From Aliiroseovarius sp. S1339 (GTDB lineage Bacteria; Pseudomonadota; Alphaproteobacteria; Rhodobacterales; Rhodobacteraceae): a DNA stretch of 64,000 bases. The position numbers and the translations under genes are program-made. Below the pieces are notes generated by a model. The model was not told the origin of the DNA and did no database searches. It saw nothing but the letters and a program-made list of their open reading frames with translations. Where the stretch lies: NCBI RefSeq assembly GCF_023195695.1, contig NZ_JALPQG010000001.1:124001-188000 (forward strand). The letters are read 5' to 3'. This document shows positions 1-9,610 of this stretch, piece by piece (position 1 is the first letter of the stretch; each line of letters begins with the position of its first letter).

Positions 1-636
1 CGCATCCGCCTGGATCAACAGGACATTCCCGCTGACCTGTCCCTAACAAATTACTCCGGCGTGATTGTCGGCGGCGGGCCCGGTTGTGTTTCGGATGCCC
101 CCGAAAAAAAACAGCCGGTCGAGGCCAAGATCGAGGCGGAGTGTCTGGCGCTCATGCCCGAAATCACCGCCCGCGACCTGCCGTTTTTGGGGTGCTGCTA
201 TGGGATCGGCATCCTTGGTCATCATCTGGAGCCCGGTTCCGTGTCGAAAAAAAGCTATGGCGAGCCGGTCAGCGCCAGCCCTTGCCGGGTGACTGCTGAG
301 GGGCGCAATGACCCGCTGCTGGCAAACATCCCCGACGCGTTCGAAGCCTTCGTTGGCCACAAAGAAGCGATGCAGCACCTGCCAGATGGCTGCACTCAAC
401 TCGTAACGTCGGCGCCTTGCCCGTTCCAGATGATCCGCTATGGACAAAACGTCTATGCCACGCAGTTTCATCCCGAAGCGGACGCTGGAAATTTCGAAAC
501 CCGCATTGGAATCTACAAACATCACGGGTATTTTCCACCCGAGGAAGCCGAGGCTCTTGTGGATATGGTCCATGCTGCGAACGTGCACGCGCCTGCACAG
601 ATTCTAAGGAATTTCGTGAAACGGTATCGGGATTGA
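1..636 (+). CDS. Class I glutamine amidotransferase, 5' end outside window
   Basis: The frame is open from the first base, so the N-terminus lies outside the window; 211 codons are visible. It reads as a stand-alone triad (class I) glutamine amidotransferase domain, which takes ammonia from glutamine for a partner or acceptor. The nucleophile is one of the cysteines of the GCCYG elbow (codons at 193-198), and the His-Glu pair is in QFHPEAD (His codon at 469-471). The first glycine-rich loop is VGGGPG. The usual GxCxGxQ elbow is replaced by GCCYGIG, so it is a divergent member. It ends with no synthetase domain, so it is not a full GuaA. The substrate is unknown. Confidence 0.75.
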   Translation, partial: RIRLDQQDIPADLSLTNYSGVIVGGGPGCVSDAPEKKQPVEAKIEAECLALMPEITARDLPFLGCCYGIGILGHHLEPGSVSKKSYGEPVSASPCRVTAEGRNDPLLANIPDAFEAFVGHKEAMQHLPDGCTQLVTSAPCPFQMIRYGQNVYATQFHPEADAGNFETRIGIYKHHGYFPPEEAEALVDMVHAANVHAPAQILRNFVKRYRD

Positions 637-771
637 TCCTCCAACCTGTTTTTTGAAAAACAAATAAACCGTACACGCGAGAGGATACCAACCTCGCGCC
701 TTGTCCTTCGATTGGCTGCGCAAATGTGTGGTGCCCAGTGGTGCGAGATCCTTAGTCGGTCAACCTTTGAT

Positions 772-3213
772 CTACATGCGCGCCCGCGCGCTGGTTGGAT
801 CATACATACTGTCGCCAACCACCACGGCGTCGCGCATTTCGTTGTGGATCAGCACCTGAAGCCGCGCGCCTTCCACAGCATGTTCGGGTAGCACAAGAGC
901 CATCGCGATGTCATGGCTAAAAAAGTAAGAGAACCCGCCCGACGTCACCCGCCCGACAAGTGCGCCGTCTGCATAGACCCCTTCATCAGCGACGACAGAT
1001 GTGTCGCGCGACGGCAGTTTCAGGGTGACAAGAATGCGGCCCAATCCGGCCTTTTCTTGTTGTTGCAAAGCGTCCCGTCCGATGAACTCGCCCTTGTCCA
1101 GCTTTACAAACCGGCCAAGCCCCGCCTCTAGCGGCGAGATGTCCTGCCCTAACTCGCGGTGCAGCGCACGGTAGGATTTTTCCAGCCGCATCGATTCGAG
1201 GGCTTTCAGGCCAAAGGGCACCAGCCCATGCGCCGCGCCTGCGTTCAGCAAAGTCTCGACCAAATGGCGGTTATAGGCGACCGGGTGGTGCAACTCCCAC
1301 CCCAGCTCGCCGGTATAGCTGACCCGGATAAGATGCACGTCGCGCGCATAGCCGACTTCGCCCATCTGGGCTGATAACCAAGGAAAGGCATCGTTTGACA
1401 GGTCGTTATCGGTCAGCGGTTGAAGGATGTCGCGCGATTTGGGGCCCGCAATCGCAACAACCCCCATCTGTTCGGATACATTTTCCAGCGTCACACTGCC
1501 ATCTTGCGGCAGAAGGCGGGAAAGCTGGTCAAAATTATAGGCCTCGCCATTTGGGGTGCTGACCAGATAGAACGCGTTCTGCGCATACCTGATGACGGTG
1601 TATTCGCCGTCAACGCCACCCGCCGGGTTACACACAACGCTCAGCACCAGACTCCCGATTTTTGGCAGAGAATTGGCGATGATCCCGTCCAGCCAGCGCG
1701 CCGCGCCCTCTCCTTTCACCCAGAATTTTGTCATTGGCGACATTTCAATCAGGCCCGCGGCGGTGCGGGTCGCGCGCACCTCATTCTCCACGAATTTCAT
1801 GTGGTCTGTCTTGCGAAAGCTGTATTCCGGCACAGCCAGTTCAATCGTTGGCGCGAACCAGCTTGGCAATTCATAGCCGTCCAGACTGGTCCAAACCGCG
1901 CCCTTGGCCGTCAAAAGGTCGTATGATCCGACGGTTTTCAGGGGCCGCGCACCGGGAAAGTCTTCGCCGGGCACGCGGGCATGCATATGGCGACCCCAAG
2001 TCTCGCGCACCTTGTCAGCGGTCCAGCGTTTGGAGACGAAACTGCCAAACCGGCGCGGATCAATTGGCGACATATCAATGCCGGGATCCCCGTTCAATAT
2101 CCACCGCGACAGCCTTTCGCCCAAAGTGCCACCCCACAGGATGCCGCCGGGAACACCTTCCGCCAGCCACAACCCGTCAAGGCCGGGGGCCGGGCCGCAA
2201 AGCGGCAGCTCGTCCGGGGTCATCTGAAACGGGCCACGGGTGTTGGATTTGATCCCGACTTCGCCCAAAGCAGGCACGCGCGCCACCGCTTGTTCCCATT
2301 GGGTTTCGACCGCCTCAAAATCCTCGGGCAGCAGGTCAGCGCCAAAATCTTTCGGCACGCCATCCACGGCAAACAGCTTCAGGTCTTTTTCAAACTCATA
2401 GGGGCCAAACTGAAATGCCCCCACATCTTCACGCAGGTAGGCACCGTAATCTTCATCACGCAGGATCGGGAATTCGGGCAGACCAGCGGCTTTGCGGTCC
2501 TTCAGTTCTTGGATAACTTCGGTCGTCCAGTATTGGTGGACTATCGGTATACACGGCAGGTCCAAACCCACGCGTTTGGCATTTTCGCGGGCATAATTGC
2601 CCGTTGCAAACACCAGATGGTCGCAGGTGATATCCCCTTGCGACGTGACAACCCGCCAGCCGCCCTCTGCACGTTTTTCATATGACTGCGCTTCGGTATT
2701 CTGGTAAACTTTTGCACCCTGTTCACGCGCCAACCGCGTCATGCCCTGCGTGATGTCGGCGGGATTGATATAGCCATCTTCGGGATGCAGCAGGCCACCT
2801 TTGATATTGGCATTCGGTGACAGGAATGGGTGCTTTTCCTGAAGCTGTTCGGGCGTCAGCAACTCGGCGGGTACACCGGCGGCCTCAGCAATGCCGATAT
2901 AGCTTTGAAACTCGTCCCAGCGTTCTTGCGTGTTGGCAACACGCAGTTGGCCGACTTGGCGCAACCCGCATGACGTGCCAAGTTTTTCTTCAACCTCGCG
3001 GTAGATGCGTAGCGTGTCCATCGTCAACTGACTGATGATCTTAGACCGTGAGAAGGTCACCAATAGCCCGGCCGCGTGCCACGTTGACCCGGCAGTCAGT
3101 TGGCTGCGTTCCAGCAGTACGGCATCGGAACATCCGTTTTGGGTCAGGCCGTATAGGATGGATGCGCCGACGCATCCCCCGCCGACGACAACAACTTTCG
3201 CATGAGCCTGCAT
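772..3213 (-). CDS. FAD-dependent dimethylglycine/sarcosine dehydrogenase-like protein (GcvT family)
   Basis: This is an 813-residue two-part enzyme. The N-terminal DAO-type flavin domain has the dinucleotide loop VVVVGGGCVGAS (residues 7-18) and the STWHAAGL motif, whose His46 is at the place of the covalent FAD histidine in dimethylglycine dehydrogenases. The C-terminal half (about 440-810) is a GcvT-like folate domain that would capture the oxidised methyl group as methylene-tetrahydrofolate. The full two-domain length matches the DMGDH/SARDH family. The likely role is oxidative demethylation of dimethylglycine or sarcosine during betaine breakdown, which fits the homocysteine methyltransferase at 52.4 kb. 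Substrate choice within this large roseobacter family cannot be read from the sequence. Confidence 0.85.
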   Translation of the reverse strand: MQAHAKVVVVGGGCVGASILYGLTQNGCSDAVLLERSQLTAGSTWHAAGLLVTFSRSKIISQLTMDTLRIYREVEEKLGTSCGLRQVGQLRVANTQERWDEFQSYIGIAEAAGVPAELLTPEQLQEKHPFLSPNANIKGGLLHPEDGYINPADITQGMTRLAREQGAKVYQNTEAQSYEKRAEGGWRVVTSQGDITCDHLVFATGNYARENAKRVGLDLPCIPIVHQYWTTEVIQELKDRKAAGLPEFPILRDEDYGAYLREDVGAFQFGPYEFEKDLKLFAVDGVPKDFGADLLPEDFEAVETQWEQAVARVPALGEVGIKSNTRGPFQMTPDELPLCGPAPGLDGLWLAEGVPGGILWGGTLGERLSRWILNGDPGIDMSPIDPRRFGSFVSKRWTADKVRETWGRHMHARVPGEDFPGARPLKTVGSYDLLTAKGAVWTSLDGYELPSWFAPTIELAVPEYSFRKTDHMKFVENEVRATRTAAGLIEMSPMTKFWVKGEGAARWLDGIIANSLPKIGSLVLSVVCNPAGGVDGEYTVIRYAQNAFYLVSTPNGEAYNFDQLSRLLPQDGSVTLENVSEQMGVVAIAGPKSRDILQPLTDNDLSNDAFPWLSAQMGEVGYARDVHLIRVSYTGELGWELHHPVAYNRHLVETLLNAGAAHGLVPFGLKALESMRLEKSYRALHRELGQDISPLEAGLGRFVKLDKGEFIGRDALQQQEKAGLGRILVTLKLPSRDTSVVADEGVYADGALVGRVTSGGFSYFFSHDIAMALVLPEHAVEGARLQVLIHNEMRDAVVVGDSMYDPTSARARM

Positions 3214-3526
3214 GACATTTCCTTCACGTATAGCGACACGCGAAGCCTAGATGGAAACCGCCATGTTGTGACCCCAAAAAATCCAAGACCCAGAGAGCCC
3301 GACGACAAGCCTAACGTCAACGCCGTCACGGTTCGCCCGCGTTGTCCATCGTTACGCGTTCAAATGCTTTGCGTGGAAGCGTAGGCGTTGTCTTTTTTAC
3401 CTGTGTCAGCCGGCGACCATACGACGGATAAAACATCGGCTAGCGACAGCCCGCGAAACGGAAACGCAATCGAGACGCATCAATTGCTCGTCAAACGGTC
3501 AAAGCTGCGGAGGTTGATCAATAAGG
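3214..3526. other. Intergenic region without a recognisable gene
   Basis: These 313 bases separate the start of the dehydrogenase gene from the 3' end of tRNA-Arg. I see no convincing reading frame with a ribosome binding site and no strong hairpin with a T-run. It must hold the promoter of the dehydrogenase gene, but no clear -35/-10 pair stands out. Confidence 0.5.
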
Positions 3527-3603
3527 TGGTGGTCCCGGCGCGATTCGAACGCGCGACCTCTCGCTTCGGAGGCGAGCACTCTATCCAGCTGAGCTACGGG
3601 ACC
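3527..3603 (-). tRNA. tRNA-Arg (anticodon CCG)
   Basis: The gene gives a full cloverleaf on the minus strand. The acceptor stem GGTCCCG pairs perfectly with CGGGACC; the anticodon stem CTCGC/GCGAG encloses the loop CTCCGAA, giving anticodon CCG, which reads CGG; the T-arm is GCGCG-TTCGAAT-CGCGC. Discriminator A and an encoded CCA complete the 77-nt gene. Confidence 0.96.
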
Positions 3604-3680
3604 ATTTCTGCGGCGCGCCCCAACCATTCAGACAGGACGCATCATTTTTTTCCTGAACCAATTGCTTGCTGGAAAAGACA

Positions 3681-3724
3681 TTTGCCATCGGAGGCAGCGC
3701 TCTATCCAGTTGAGCAACGGGTAT
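3681..3724 (-). pseudogene. 5' half of a tRNA-Arg-like gene (tRNA remnant)
   Basis: This stretch aligns without gaps to the first 30 or so bases of the intact tRNA-Arg just downstream: acceptor side ATACCCG, then the D-arm block GCTCAACTGGATAGAG, nearly identical. It continues into an anticodon arm (TGCC/GGCA stem around TCCGAT) that has lost one base. After that the homology stops: there is no T-arm, no 3' acceptor strand and no CCA. It lies in the same orientation, about 80 bp upstream of the intact gene. It is a degenerate fragment, left either by tandem tRNA duplication or by an old integration event. Confidence 0.75.
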
Positions 3725-3803
3725 CAGCGACACAAGGTCTGGCGGGGATATAGGCCATCGCCCTGCCCCTCGCAACATGAAAAGCCACCAAACGATAGGC
3801 GCA

Positions 3804-3838
3804 AAAAGAAAAGGGCCACCCGAAGGCAGCCCTTTTCG
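3804..3838 (-). terminator. Rho-independent terminator of rplM-rpsI
   Basis: Read on the minus strand, AAAAGGGC and GCCCTTTT form a stem around a TTCG-containing loop, followed by CTTTTT. It sits about 20 bp past the rpsI stop codon and is a textbook intrinsic terminator. Confidence 0.9.
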
Positions 3839-3856
3839 AAAACACGTTCGCAGCGA

Positions 3857-4345
3857 TTAACGCTTCGAGAACTGGAAGCTCTTACGGGCTTTGGCTTTGC
3901 CGTATTTCTTCCGTTCCACGACGCGGCTGTCGCGGGTCAGGAAGCCAGCGGCTTTCAGGGCGCCACGCAAGGAGGGTTCGTAAAGCTGCAGGGCTTTCGA
4001 AATCCCGTGCTTCACGGCACCGGCTTGACCGGACAGACCGCCACCTTTGACGGTGGCAACCACGTCAAATTCGCCTTCGACACCGGCAATTTGCTCGGGC
4101 TGGCGCACAATCAGCTGCAGAACGGGACGTGCGAAGTAGACGCCCATTTCCTTGCCGTTCACGGTAACCTTGCCGGAACCCGGTTTGATCCATACGCGGG
4201 CGACTGCGTCTTTACGCTTGCCGGTCGCATAGGAACGTCCCAGATCGTCGCGGACGGGTTCGCGGGGGGCGGCAATCTCGACCACTGCTTCGGTGCCTTC
4301 GGCAACTTCGTTCAGGTCTTCGAGTGTTTTGATCTCTTCAGCCAT
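3857..4345 (-). CDS. rpsI: 30S ribosomal protein S9
   Basis: The 162-residue product carries the S9 core ([13 protein letters not shown] near residues 39-51) and the basic C-terminal tail ending in RKSFQFSKR, which reaches the decoding site in the ribosome. A roughly 35-residue acidic N-terminal extension precedes the core, as is usual in alphaproteobacteria. It is the second gene of the rplM-rpsI operon, two bases after the rplM stop codon, and is followed by a strong intrinsic terminator. Confidence 0.98.
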   Translation of the reverse strand: MAEEIKTLEDLNEVAEGTEAVVEIAAPREPVRDDLGRSYATGKRKDAVARVWIKPGSGKVTVNGKEMGVYFARPVLQLIVRQPEQIAGVEGEFDVVATVKGGGLSGQAGAVKHGISKALQLYEPSLRGALKAAGFLTRDSRVVERKKYGKAKARKSFQFSKR

Positions 4346-4347
4346 GA

Positions 4348-4812
4348 TCAGCCCTCACGCGTGTTTTTGGAGTTCATGGATTTGACATCCAGCACTTCGG
4401 GGCTTTGCGCCTCGTGGGGGTGCTCGGTGCCAGCATAGACGCGCAGATTGGTCATCTGCTGACGGCTCAGCGGACCGCCCGGCAGCATGCGCTGCACGGC
4501 TTTGGTCAGCAGACGCTCGGGGTGTTTACCCTCAAGGATCTGACCGGCGGTGCGCGACTTGATGCCGCCCGGATAACCGGTGTGCCAGTAGTGCACTTTG
4601 TCGGTGCGCTTCTTGCCGGTCATTTGAACTTTGTCCGCGTTGATCACGATGACATTGTCACCCATGTCCATATGCGGTGTGAAAGTGGCTTTGTGCTTGC
4701 CACGAAGACGCGTTGCGATAATCGACGCCAGACGGCCCAGAACAACGCCTTCGGCGTCGATCAGGATCCACTTTTTGTCGATATCTGCAGGCGTTGCAGA
4801 GAAGGTTTTCAT
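4348..4812 (-). CDS. rplM: 50S ribosomal protein L13
   Basis: The 154-residue product matches L13 over its full length: [15 protein letters not shown] at the N-terminus, then GRLAS, a basic stretch, and HWHTGYPGG-like and LPGGPL segments in the expected order. L13 is an early-assembly protein of the large subunit. It is the first gene of a two-gene operon with rpsI (2-bp gap). A plausible sigma-70-type promoter lies about 35 bp upstream. Confidence 0.98.
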   Translation of the reverse strand: MKTFSATPADIDKKWILIDAEGVVLGRLASIIATRLRGKHKATFTPHMDMGDNVIVINADKVQMTGKKRTDKVHYWHTGYPGGIKSRTAGQILEGKHPERLLTKAVQRMLPGGPLSRQQMTNLRVYAGTEHPHEAQSPEVLDVKSMNSKNTREG

Positions 4813-4845
4813 TGATTCAGCCCTAACTGGGTTTCGGATGGGCTG

Positions 4846-4873
4846 TTTCTAGTGGTTTTGGGCGCGCGGTCAA
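4846..4873 (-). promoter_or_regulatory. Candidate promoter of rplM-rpsI
   Basis: On the minus strand TTGACC (-35) and TAGAAA (-10) are spaced by 16 bases, with the -10 ending 34 bases before the rplM start codon. CTTGAC is the favoured -35 form in alphaproteobacteria; the -10 is weaker. This is an inference from sequence only. Confidence 0.4.
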
Positions 4874-4959
4874 GCGAAGTTTACGCATTATCTGTGCGTT
4901 AAAACAACGGGTTACAAATAAGGTATTATTATACCCCATGCCTTCAATCCAATAGCACC

Positions 4960-5958
4960 CTATTCCGGCAAGCAAATCTCGCCCCGCATGATGGCTTTGC
5001 CGGTGCGATAGACCAGCCCCACGACAACCACGACCAGAACCGCCAACACAATCACACCGATGGTTTGATGCACCCGCGACCCGTCCAACTGGGAAAACCG
5101 GAACGACGCGATCGACAAAGACGCCAATGGGAAGCTAAGCGCCCACCAACTCAGCGCGAAGGGCAGCTTTGCCAGTCGCGGCAACTGCGCCACCACCAAG
5201 GCTGCAAAGATATAGCCAGCGTACAGAAGGATGCGCGCGAAGCCGTCAACCTCTCCGGTCATGCTTACATAGGCCAGAAACGCGACCGAGGGCGGCGCGA
5301 TCAGGATCACCATGGTGGGAAACAGACGCGCGACAATCGGGTCATGAAAAATCAACCGGTTCATAACAAGCGTCAACAGCACGATCCAAAAAATCATCCC
5401 GCCTGAGAAAAACAGCCAAGACGTTTCGATATAACCAAGACGTGCGCCCAGAACCGGCACAATCACATTGCCCACAGCGGGGATGAACCATGCGGGCGTG
5501 AGGTGGCCGACCTGAAAGCTGCGGTGACTGATCCAACCGGTGACCACAGCGATGGTCAAAACACCCTGCCCCGCGACTCCGGCCAGCCAAATCCATTCCG
5601 CCAGCAGCGGGCTGTAGGTATAGATTGCGGTTGCCAGCAAAAGCAGCGAGACAGTGATGGTCGGAAAAAACGCGATCTTTACCGGATGGTGCCATTCCTC
5701 GGCCACCATCGCGGGATAGCGCATTGCTTTGGCGATATAGAAGCCCGCAATCACCAACAAGACGGCCGCCCCAATCAACAGTGCAAGCGATGATGCGTGC
5801 AATAGCCAAGGATAAGCGGGCGCGCCCGCGTGCAGCGCCAGCGTCAGCCCCATGAGGCCCATCACGATGGCAAAGAAGGTCACCGGAAAATGGGCAAGGC
5901 GACTAAGCTCAACCGGTGGCGTGATCGGGTCGGGGGTATCGGTCAGTTGCTCGGACAT
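4960..5958 (-). CDS. TDT/SLAC1 (TehA-like) family membrane channel or transporter
   Basis: The 332-residue, highly hydrophobic protein has about ten membrane segments arranged as in the tellurite-resistance/dicarboxylate transporter (TehA, SLAC1) family. Family signs are the N-terminal PVTFFAIVMGLMGL helix, HLTPAWFIPAVGN in the middle, and a FALSWWALSFPLAS segment late in the chain. Members conduct anions or export weak acids; the substrate here is unknown. It stands alone on the minus strand between rplM and the PaaI gene. A second protein of the same family and exactly the same length is encoded at 42.7 kb. Confidence 0.85.
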   Translation of the reverse strand: MSEQLTDTPDPITPPVELSRLAHFPVTFFAIVMGLMGLTLALHAGAPAYPWLLHASSLALLIGAAVLLVIAGFYIAKAMRYPAMVAEEWHHPVKIAFFPTITVSLLLLATAIYTYSPLLAEWIWLAGVAGQGVLTIAVVTGWISHRSFQVGHLTPAWFIPAVGNVIVPVLGARLGYIETSWLFFSGGMIFWIVLLTLVMNRLIFHDPIVARLFPTMVILIAPPSVAFLAYVSMTGEVDGFARILLYAGYIFAALVVAQLPRLAKLPFALSWWALSFPLASLSIASFRFSQLDGSRVHQTIGVIVLAVLVVVVVGLVYRTGKAIMRGEICLPE

Positions 5959-6010
5959 CGGAACCTCGTGTCATGGTTGCAGCTTTTGGTGCGCCAATCC
6001 TTTGCGACGG

Positions 6011-6436
6011 TCAAGCCCGTTCAGGTGGAATTGAGTAGGTCAAACTGGCGCGGGCAACCGGGCTGTCATTGCCTTCGGAATGGATCAGCACGTCGCCAAC
6101 GGCCAGAACGCGGCCCAATTTGTGCAGCCGCGCATGGGCCACCAGATCGGTATTGGCGGCGGGCTTGCGCATGAAGTCGATCGAGCAATTGGTGGTCACT
6201 GCCAGCGCCTTCGGCCCGATCATCGCAAGGATCGCCAGATAGATCGAAACATCTGCCAGCGCGAACATGGTCGGACCTGATACCGTGCCGCCGGGGCGCA
6301 GATGTTTGTCGCCAATCCGTGTGCGCACGGTGACCTGCAAAGGGGCCACGTCTGCGATCTCAAAATCAGGCGCAACTTGCGGAAACTCGGCCTCCATGAA
6401 GGATTGAAGCTCGTCGCGCGTCATTTTCAACTGCAT
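6011..6436 (-). CDS. PaaI-family thioesterase (hotdog fold)
   Basis: The 141-residue protein has the single hotdog domain of PaaI-type acyl-CoA thioesterases. The core helix GTVSGPTMFALADVSIYL (near residue 48) carries the GxxxxxxxD arrangement around the catalytic acid, and a MRKPAANTDLVAHARL strand follows. Such enzymes hydrolyse aryl- or acyl-CoA, often as a safety valve in aromatic or fatty-acid breakdown. The start is supported by GGGGGG a few bases upstream. The gene is divergent from the enoyl-CoA hydratase homologue with only 57 bp between, which suggests a shared CoA-thioester role. Confidence 0.8.
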   Translation of the reverse strand: MQLKMTRDELQSFMEAEFPQVAPDFEIADVAPLQVTVRTRIGDKHLRPGGTVSGPTMFALADVSIYLAILAMIGPKALAVTTNCSIDFMRKPAANTDLVAHARLHKLGRVLAVGDVLIHSEGNDSPVARASLTYSIPPERA

Positions 6437-6493
6437 GGTTTCCCCCCGTGATTTTCCCGCCTATCGTGTGCCAGAACACCACGCGAGGACAAG

Positions 6494-7291
6494 ATGGCAG
6501 ACCCAATACTGATCCGAGAGGACGCAGCGTCAGTTGCGCGATTGACCCTGAACAACCCCGGCGCGCTGAATGCGCTGTCGGATGCGATGCTTGCGGCCCT
6601 GAAGGCCGAGTTCGAGGCGCTTGCGCAAGACAGCTCGATCCGCGCTGTCGTGATTGCGGGCGCGGGCAAGGTTTTCTGCGCCGGTCACGACCTGAAAGAA
6701 ATGACCGCCGGGCGGCACGCCGAGGATGGTGGGGCGGACTATTTCAAAGACCTGTTCGATCGCTGCGCCGAGGTCATGTGCATGATCCCCCGCCTGCCTC
6801 AACCGGTGATCGCCGAGGCCCACGGGATCGCCACCGCCGCAGGCTGCCAGCTTCTGGCGACCTGTGACATGGCCGTCGCCGCCGAAGGCACGCGGTTTGG
6901 GGTGAATGGCGTCAATATCGGGCTGTTTTGCTCGACGCCGATGGTGGCGCTGACCCGAAACGTGCCGCGCAAGGTCGCGTTTGAAATGCTGACCACCGGC
7001 GAGTTCATCGACGCCACCCGCGCGCGTGAAGTCGGGCTGGTCAACCGTGTCGTCCCGCATGGTCAGTTGCGCGCGGCAACCGACGAACTGGCGCAGACCG
7101 TGGCCTCGAAGCTCGGGGCGGCGGTCAAGATCGGCAAGGCGAGCTTTTACGATCAGGCCGATATGTCGCTTGAGGCTGCCTATGCCTTCGCCGGTGCCGC
7201 CATGGTCGAGAACATGATGCTGCGCGACACCGAAGAAGGCATCAGCGCCTTTATAGAGAAACGCAAACCGGACTGGGATCAGTCCCAGTAA
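6494..7291 (+). CDS. Enoyl-CoA hydratase/isomerase family protein (ECHDC3-like, catalytic glutamates absent)
   Basis: The 265-residue crotonase-fold protein has the oxyanion-hole segment FCAGHDLKEM (near residue 58) and the second glycine-rich stretch ATAAGCQLLATCD. The two glutamates that activate water in classical crotonase are not there: the first position is Gln in GCQL and the second falls on Gly in FGVNGVNIG. The FGVNGVNIGLFCSTPMVAL block is typical of the ECHDC3-like subgroup. It probably binds a CoA thioester but may not hydrate enoyl-CoA. It is followed after 21 bp by the SMR pump gene on the same strand. Confidence 0.8.
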   Translation: MADPILIREDAASVARLTLNNPGALNALSDAMLAALKAEFEALAQDSSIRAVVIAGAGKVFCAGHDLKEMTAGRHAEDGGADYFKDLFDRCAEVMCMIPRLPQPVIAEAHGIATAAGCQLLATCDMAVAAEGTRFGVNGVNIGLFCSTPMVALTRNVPRKVAFEMLTTGEFIDATRAREVGLVNRVVPHGQLRAATDELAQTVASKLGAAVKIGKASFYDQADMSLEAAYAFAGAAMVENMMLRDTEEGISAFIEKRKPDWDQSQ

Positions 7292-7312
7292 TCCCTGGAC
7301 CACGAGGTCGCC

Positions 7313-7642
7313 ATGCCATACCTGATCCTGTTTTTCGCCGTGGTTGCCGAAACCATTGGCACGACCGCCTTGCAGGCCAGCCAGCAGTTCAGTCGGCTGT
7401 GGCCATCCGTGACGGTGGTCGTTGCCTATGGGATCAGCTTCGTGCTTCTGGGCTGGGCGCTGAAATACATGGCCGTAGGCGTCGCCTACGCCATCTGGTC
7501 CGGGCTGGGCATCGTGCTGATCGCCTGCATTGGGTATGCGCTGTTTGGGCAACGGCTCGATCTGCCTGCGCTGATCGGCCTGGCTATGATCCTTGGCGGG
7601 ATTCTGATCATCCATCTGTTTTCACAATCCGCCCAGCATTGA
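7313..7642 (+). CDS. SMR family small multidrug-resistance pump
   Basis: The 109-residue protein has four membrane helices and the family hallmarks: the membrane-embedded glutamate in FFAVVAETIGTTAL (Glu14, which couples protons and substrate), the YAIWSGLG loop before helix 3, and a final helix ending ILIIHL. SMR proteins work as dimers that exchange protons for cationic compounds or guanidinium. As a single gene it would form a homodimer. It follows the enoyl-CoA hydratase homologue by 21 bp and may be read from the same transcript. Confidence 0.9.
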   Translation: MPYLILFFAVVAETIGTTALQASQQFSRLWPSVTVVVAYGISFVLLGWALKYMAVGVAYAIWSGLGIVLIACIGYALFGQRLDLPALIGLAMILGGILIIHLFSQSAQH

Positions 7643-7767
7643 TCCCCAGGCTGAAGCGGCGCGAAATTTAACAAGATTGGTTTTTAGGGTGGCTTTCGCA
7701 TCCCAACCGGGCTATGCGCGCCCCTAACTTCTAACATATTTACACGTTTCCCCCACAAGGTGGCCCT

Positions 7768-9591
7768 ATGGACCTGCGCAATATCGCGATCATCGCACAC
7801 GTTGACCACGGCAAGACAACTCTGGTTGACGAGCTTTTGAAACAATCCGGCGCGTTCCGGGAAAACCAGGCCGTGGCCGAACGCGCCATGGACTCGAACG
7901 ATCTGGAGCGTGAACGCGGGATCACCATTTTCGCCAAGCCCACGTCAGTCGAGTATAAAGGCACGCGGATCAACATCGTCGACACACCCGGCCACGCCGA
8001 TTTCGGGGGCGAGGTTGAGCGGATCCTGTCGATGGTCGATGGTGTTGTGTTGCTGGTGGACGCCGCCGAAGGCCCGATGCCGCAGACGAAATTCGTGACC
8101 TCGAAAGCGCTGGCTTTGGGGCTGCGCCCCATCGTGGTGCTGAACAAGGTCGACAAGCCCGACGCCGAACCCGACCGCGCGCTGGACGAGTGTTTCGACC
8201 TGTTCGCCAACCTTGGCGCCGATGACGACCAGCTGGATTTCCCGCACATGTATGCTTCGGGCCGCAACGGCTGGGCGGATGCGGAACTGGACGGGCCGCG
8301 CAAGGATCTGCATGCGCTCTTTAATCTGATCGTGAACCACGTCCCCGCCCCGCGCCAATTGGCCCATCAGAACGAGGATTTCTCGATGCTGGCCACCACG
8401 CTGGGCGCGGACCCATTTGTGGGCCGTCTGCTGACCGGGCGGGTCGAAACCGGACGCCTTAAAGTGGGTGCAACCGTGCAAGCCCTGTCGCGCATCGGCC
8501 AAAAGATCGAGCAGTTCCGCGTCACCCGCATTCAGGCCTTCCGCGGCCTTGGACAGCAGGATATCGACGAAGCCATCGCAGGCGACATCGTGTCGCTTGC
8601 GGGCATGTCAAAAGCCACAGTGGCCGACACGATTTGCGCGCTGGCAGTTGACACGCCGCTGCCCGCGCAGCCGATTGACCCGCCCACCATCACCGTGACC
8701 TTCGGCATCAATGACAGCCCGCTCGCCGGCCGTGACGGCAAGAAGGTGCAGTCGCGTGTCATCCGCGAACGCCTGATGAAAGAGGCTGAAAGCAACGTCG
8801 CCATCAAGATCGCGGACACCCCCGGCGGTGAAGCCTTCGAAGTGTCGGGCCGTGGCGAATTGCAGATGGGCGTTCTGATTGAAAACATGCGCCGCGAAGG
8901 GTTCGAGCTGTCAATCTCGCGCCCGCAGGTGATCATGCGCGAAGTCGATGGTGAGACGGTCGAGCCGATCGAAGAAGTTACCATCGACGTGGATGACGAA
9001 TATTCCGGCGCCGTGATTGAAAAAATCACCGGCACGCGCAAAGGCGAAATGACCGAGATGAAGCCCGCAGGCGCTGGCAAAACCAGGATCATCGCCCATG
9101 TGCCGTCGCGCGGCCTGATCGGTTATCACGGCGAGTTTCTGACAGACACCCGCGGCACCGGCGTTCTGAACCGCGTGTTCCACGGCTGGGCCCCCCACAA
9201 GGGCAATATTCCCGGTCGTCGCGCGGGCGTTCTGATCTCGATGGAAAACGGCACCTCGGTCGCCTATGCGCTGTGGAACCTCGAAGATCGCGGTCGCATG
9301 TTCATCGGTGCGCAGGAAGAGATCTATCAAGGCATGATCATCGGCGAACACAGCCGCGAGAACGATCTTGAGGTGAACCCGCTGAAGGGCAAGAAGCTAA
9401 CCAACGTGCGCGCATCGGGCACGGACGAGGCCGTGCGCCTGACCACGCCGATCACCATGTCGCTGGAAGAGGCGATCGCCTATATCGACAATGACGAATT
9501 GGTCGAGGTCACGCCGAACAACATCCGCCTGCGTAAACGCTTCCTCGATCCGCATGAACGCAAGCGGCAAGCACGGTCATCGGATCAGTAA
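7768..9591 (+). CDS. typA: Ribosome-associated GTPase TypA/BipA
   Basis: The 607-residue translational GTPase has G1 AHVDHGKTT (residues 10-18), G2 with RERGITI, G3 [14 protein letters not shown] and G4 NKVDKPDA, then an EF-G-like domain 2, domains III and V, and the BipA-specific C-terminal domain containing [17 protein letters not shown]. BipA binds the 70S ribosome and assists 50S assembly, mainly under cold and other stress. The length is normal for the family. Its transcript ends in a strong terminator right after the stop codon. Confidence 0.98.
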   Translation: MDLRNIAIIAHVDHGKTTLVDELLKQSGAFRENQAVAERAMDSNDLERERGITIFAKPTSVEYKGTRINIVDTPGHADFGGEVERILSMVDGVVLLVDAAEGPMPQTKFVTSKALALGLRPIVVLNKVDKPDAEPDRALDECFDLFANLGADDDQLDFPHMYASGRNGWADAELDGPRKDLHALFNLIVNHVPAPRQLAHQNEDFSMLATTLGADPFVGRLLTGRVETGRLKVGATVQALSRIGQKIEQFRVTRIQAFRGLGQQDIDEAIAGDIVSLAGMSKATVADTICALAVDTPLPAQPIDPPTITVTFGINDSPLAGRDGKKVQSRVIRERLMKEAESNVAIKIADTPGGEAFEVSGRGELQMGVLIENMRREGFELSISRPQVIMREVDGETVEPIEEVTIDVDDEYSGAVIEKITGTRKGEMTEMKPAGAGKTRIIAHVPSRGLIGYHGEFLTDTRGTGVLNRVFHGWAPHKGNIPGRRAGVLISMENGTSVAYALWNLEDRGRMFIGAQEEIYQGMIIGEHSRENDLEVNPLKGKKLTNVRASGTDEAVRLTTPITMSLEEAIAYIDNDELVEVTPNNIRLRKRFLDPHERKRQARSSDQ

Positions 9592-9610
9592 GGCGATCCA
9601 TCTAAAACAC

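Noticed and set aside
6530-7615. Long minus-strand frame (361 codons) opposite the enoyl-CoA hydratase and SMR genes
   Set aside because: It is the antisense shadow of two recognisable genes in high-GC DNA; the peptide has no family pattern and no ribosome binding site.
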